Translations under genes and position numbers: made by a program
Notes under the pieces: generated by a model
What the model was told of the DNA's origin: nothing
What the model saw: the letters and a program-made list of their open reading frames with translations, nothing else
The model's database searches: none
Origin: F23-B02 sp045599385
GTDB taxonomy: Bacteria > Bacillota > Clostridia > Oscillospirales > Oscillospiraceae
Assembly (NCBI GenBank): GCA_045599385.1
Contig: JAZRVW010000046.1
Location: 1-12,949 of the forward strand
Direction: 5' to 3'
Length of the DNA stretch: 12,949 nucleotides
In this document: positions 11,728 to 12,949 of the stretch, in pieces
Numbering within the stretch: position 1 is the stretch's first letter
Layout: the number at the start of each line of letters is the position of its first letter

Positions 11728-12949
11728 ATGGAAGAACTCAGCAGCAAAAACTTTATTGAAAACTTTATCGACGAGGACCTTGCAGAAGGCGGCAGATGCG
11801 AAGGTATGCAGGTGCACACCCGTTTCCCGCCCGAGCCTAACGGTTATCTGCACATCGGACACTGCAAGGCGCTTATCATAGACTTCGGCACAGCCGAAAA
11901 ATACGGCGGCATCTGCAATCTCCGTATGGACGACACCAATCCCGCCAAGGAGGACACAGAATATGTCGATGCCATTCAGGAGGATATCCACTGGCTCGGC
12001 TTCGACTGGGACGACCGTTTCTTCTACGGCTCCGATTATTTTGAAAAGACCTACGAAATCGCAGAGCAGCTCATCCTCCACGGCGACGCCTACGTCTGCG
12101 AGCTGACCCCCGACCAGTTCCGCGACTACCGCGGCGACCTGACCCATCCGGCTGTCTCCCCGTACCGCGACCGTCCCATCGAGGAATCCCTCGACCTGTT
12201 CCGCCGTATGCGCGCGGGCGAATTCCCCGAGGGAAAGTATACCCTCCGCGCTAAAATAGCCCTTGCCTCCGGCAACTTCAATATGCGCGACCCGGTATTC
12301 TACCGCATCCGCTATATCGAGCATCACCGTCAGGGTACCATGTGGTGCATCTTCCCGATGTACGACTTTGCGCATCCGGTGCAGGATATGCTGGAGGGCA
12401 TCACCCATTCCCTCTGCTCCCTTGAATACGAAAACCACCGCCCGCTTTACAACTGGGTTGTCGAGAAGGCTTCCGCCTACGGCGGAGTCGACGCGCATCC
12501 GCGTCAGATTGAATTTGCCCGCCTGAACCTGACCCACACCGTCATGTCCAAGCGCTTCCTCCGCAAGCTTGTCGAGACCGGCATCGTTGACGGCTGGGAC
12601 GACCCGCGTATGCCCACCCTGTGCGGACTGCGCCGCCGCGGCTATACCGCCTCCGCAATCATCGACTTTTTAGGACGCGTCGGCGTTGCGAAGAACGACA
12701 GCCTCGTTGATATCCGTCTTTTAGAGCACTGCCTGCGCGAGGAGCTTAATAAAACCGCCCTGCGCCGCATCGCGGTCACGAAGCCCCTGCGCGTTGTCAT
12801 TGAAAACTATCCCGAGGACAAGACCGAGTATTTCTCCGTTGTCAACAACCCCGAGGATGAATCCGCAGGCACCCGCGAAATCCCCTTCACCCGCGAGCTG
12901 TGGATTGAGCAGGACGATTTCGCCCTCGTTCCGCCGCCCAAGTTCCAGC
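11728..12949 (+). CDS. glnS: Glutaminyl-tRNA synthetase, 5' part (runs off the right edge)
   Basis: The first 407 codons of a class Ib aminoacyl-tRNA synthetase that charges tRNA-Gln. RFPPEPNGYLHIGHCKA contains the HIGH motif at 42-45, and the KMSKS equivalent is VMSKR (272-276), as in GlnRS rather than GluRS. DDTNPAKE and the stretch YDFAHPVQDMLEGITHSLCS are strongly GlnRS-like. The final part is the start of the beta-barrel anticodon-binding domain. The ribosome binding site GGAGA is 7 nt before the ATG. The frame has no stop up to the window end. Third codon positions are very rich in G and C after about codon 20, much more than in pcrA, perhaps reflecting high expression. Having glnS suggests direct charging of tRNA-Gln rather than only the GatCAB route. 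Confidence 0.97.
   Translation, partial: MEELSSKNFIENFIDEDLAEGGRCEGMQVHTRFPPEPNGYLHIGHCKALIIDFGTAEKYGGICNLRMDDTNPAKEDTEYVDAIQEDIHWLGFDWDDRFFYGSDYFEKTYEIAEQLILHGDAYVCELTPDQFRDYRGDLTHPAVSPYRDRPIEESLDLFRRMRAGEFPEGKYTLRAKIALASGNFNMRDPVFYRIRYIEHHRQGTMWCIFPMYDFAHPVQDMLEGITHSLCSLEYENHRPLYNWVVEKASAYGGVDAHPRQIEFARLNLTHTVMSKRFLRKLVETGIVDGWDDPRMPTLCGLRRRGYTASAIIDFLGRVGVAKNDSLVDIRLLEHCLREELNKTALRRIAVTKPLRVVIENYPEDKTEYFSVVNNPEDESAGTREIPFTRELWIEQDDFALVPPPKFQ

Noticed and set aside
11701..12537. A 278-codon minus-strand frame in the right part
   Set aside because: It is antisense to glnS, which reads without a stop from 11728 to the window end with clear GlnRS motifs. The high GC at third positions keeps the opposite frame open.
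1..12949. CRISPR arrays, tRNA or rRNA genes, prophage or IS transposase genes
   Set aside because: No regularly spaced repeats, tRNA cloverleaf, rRNA sequence or transposase/integrase motifs were seen; the only repeat-like structure is the inverted repeat at 9343-9518.

Overview
The window looks like a chromosomal stretch of a spore-forming, low-oxygen Firmicute of the class Clostridia, most likely in the Oscillospiraceae/Ruminococcaceae neighbourhood. The grounds are a complete spoIIAA-spoIIAB-sigF sporulation operon, a T-box riboswitch ahead of valS, clostridial-type PcrA and amidase sequences, strong GGAGG-like ribosome binding sites and moderate GC. No phage, plasmid, CRISPR, tRNA or rRNA is visible. 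Most genes are housekeeping genes on the minus strand.

Layout, left to right. The 3' end of a dicarboxylate/amino-acid:cation symporter (+) enters from the left edge and ends in a terminator. Facing it is a small membrane-anchored Amidase_2 protein (-). Next comes a minus-strand block, read right to left as spoIIAA, spoIIAB, sigF, pcrA and an EamA-family transporter. Several of these genes overlap by the 4-nt ATGA arrangement. Upstream of that block is valS (-), preceded by a YcxB-like membrane protein gene. Both lie behind a sigma-A promoter and a T-box leader whose specifier codon reads GUC (Val) and whose acceptor-pairing bulge is UGGU. Between the T-box promoter and the next gene is an imperfect long inverted repeat (about 9343-9518). 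Further right are a DegV/FakB-type lipid-binding gene, and then trxA and a trxB-like gene forming a thioredoxin pair (-). Divergent from trxB, glnS (+) starts at 11728 and runs off the right edge.

How the parts work together. SpoIIAA/SpoIIAB/sigma-F form the forespore partner-switching module. ValS and its T-box form a feedback loop sensing uncharged tRNA-Val. TrxB-like and TrxA form a thiol-redox pair, but the reductase has lost about 40 residues of its pyridine-nucleotide domain and the NADPH-binding HRR motif, so its electron donor may not be NADPH.

Points of most interest: (1) the NADPH-motif-less thioredoxin reductase; (2) pcrA, whose predicted transcription start falls on the A of its ATG with no Shine-Dalgarno, suggesting a leaderless mRNA; (3) the inverted-repeat element at 9343-9518, whose arm differences are all G-U compatible on one strand; (4) a membrane-protein gene inserted between a valine T-box and valS; (5) strong terminators placed almost directly before the ribosome binding sites of spoIIAA and the amidase, leaving no room for ordinary promoters. 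No clearly new multi-gene system was found; these are local oddities in a largely ordinary region.
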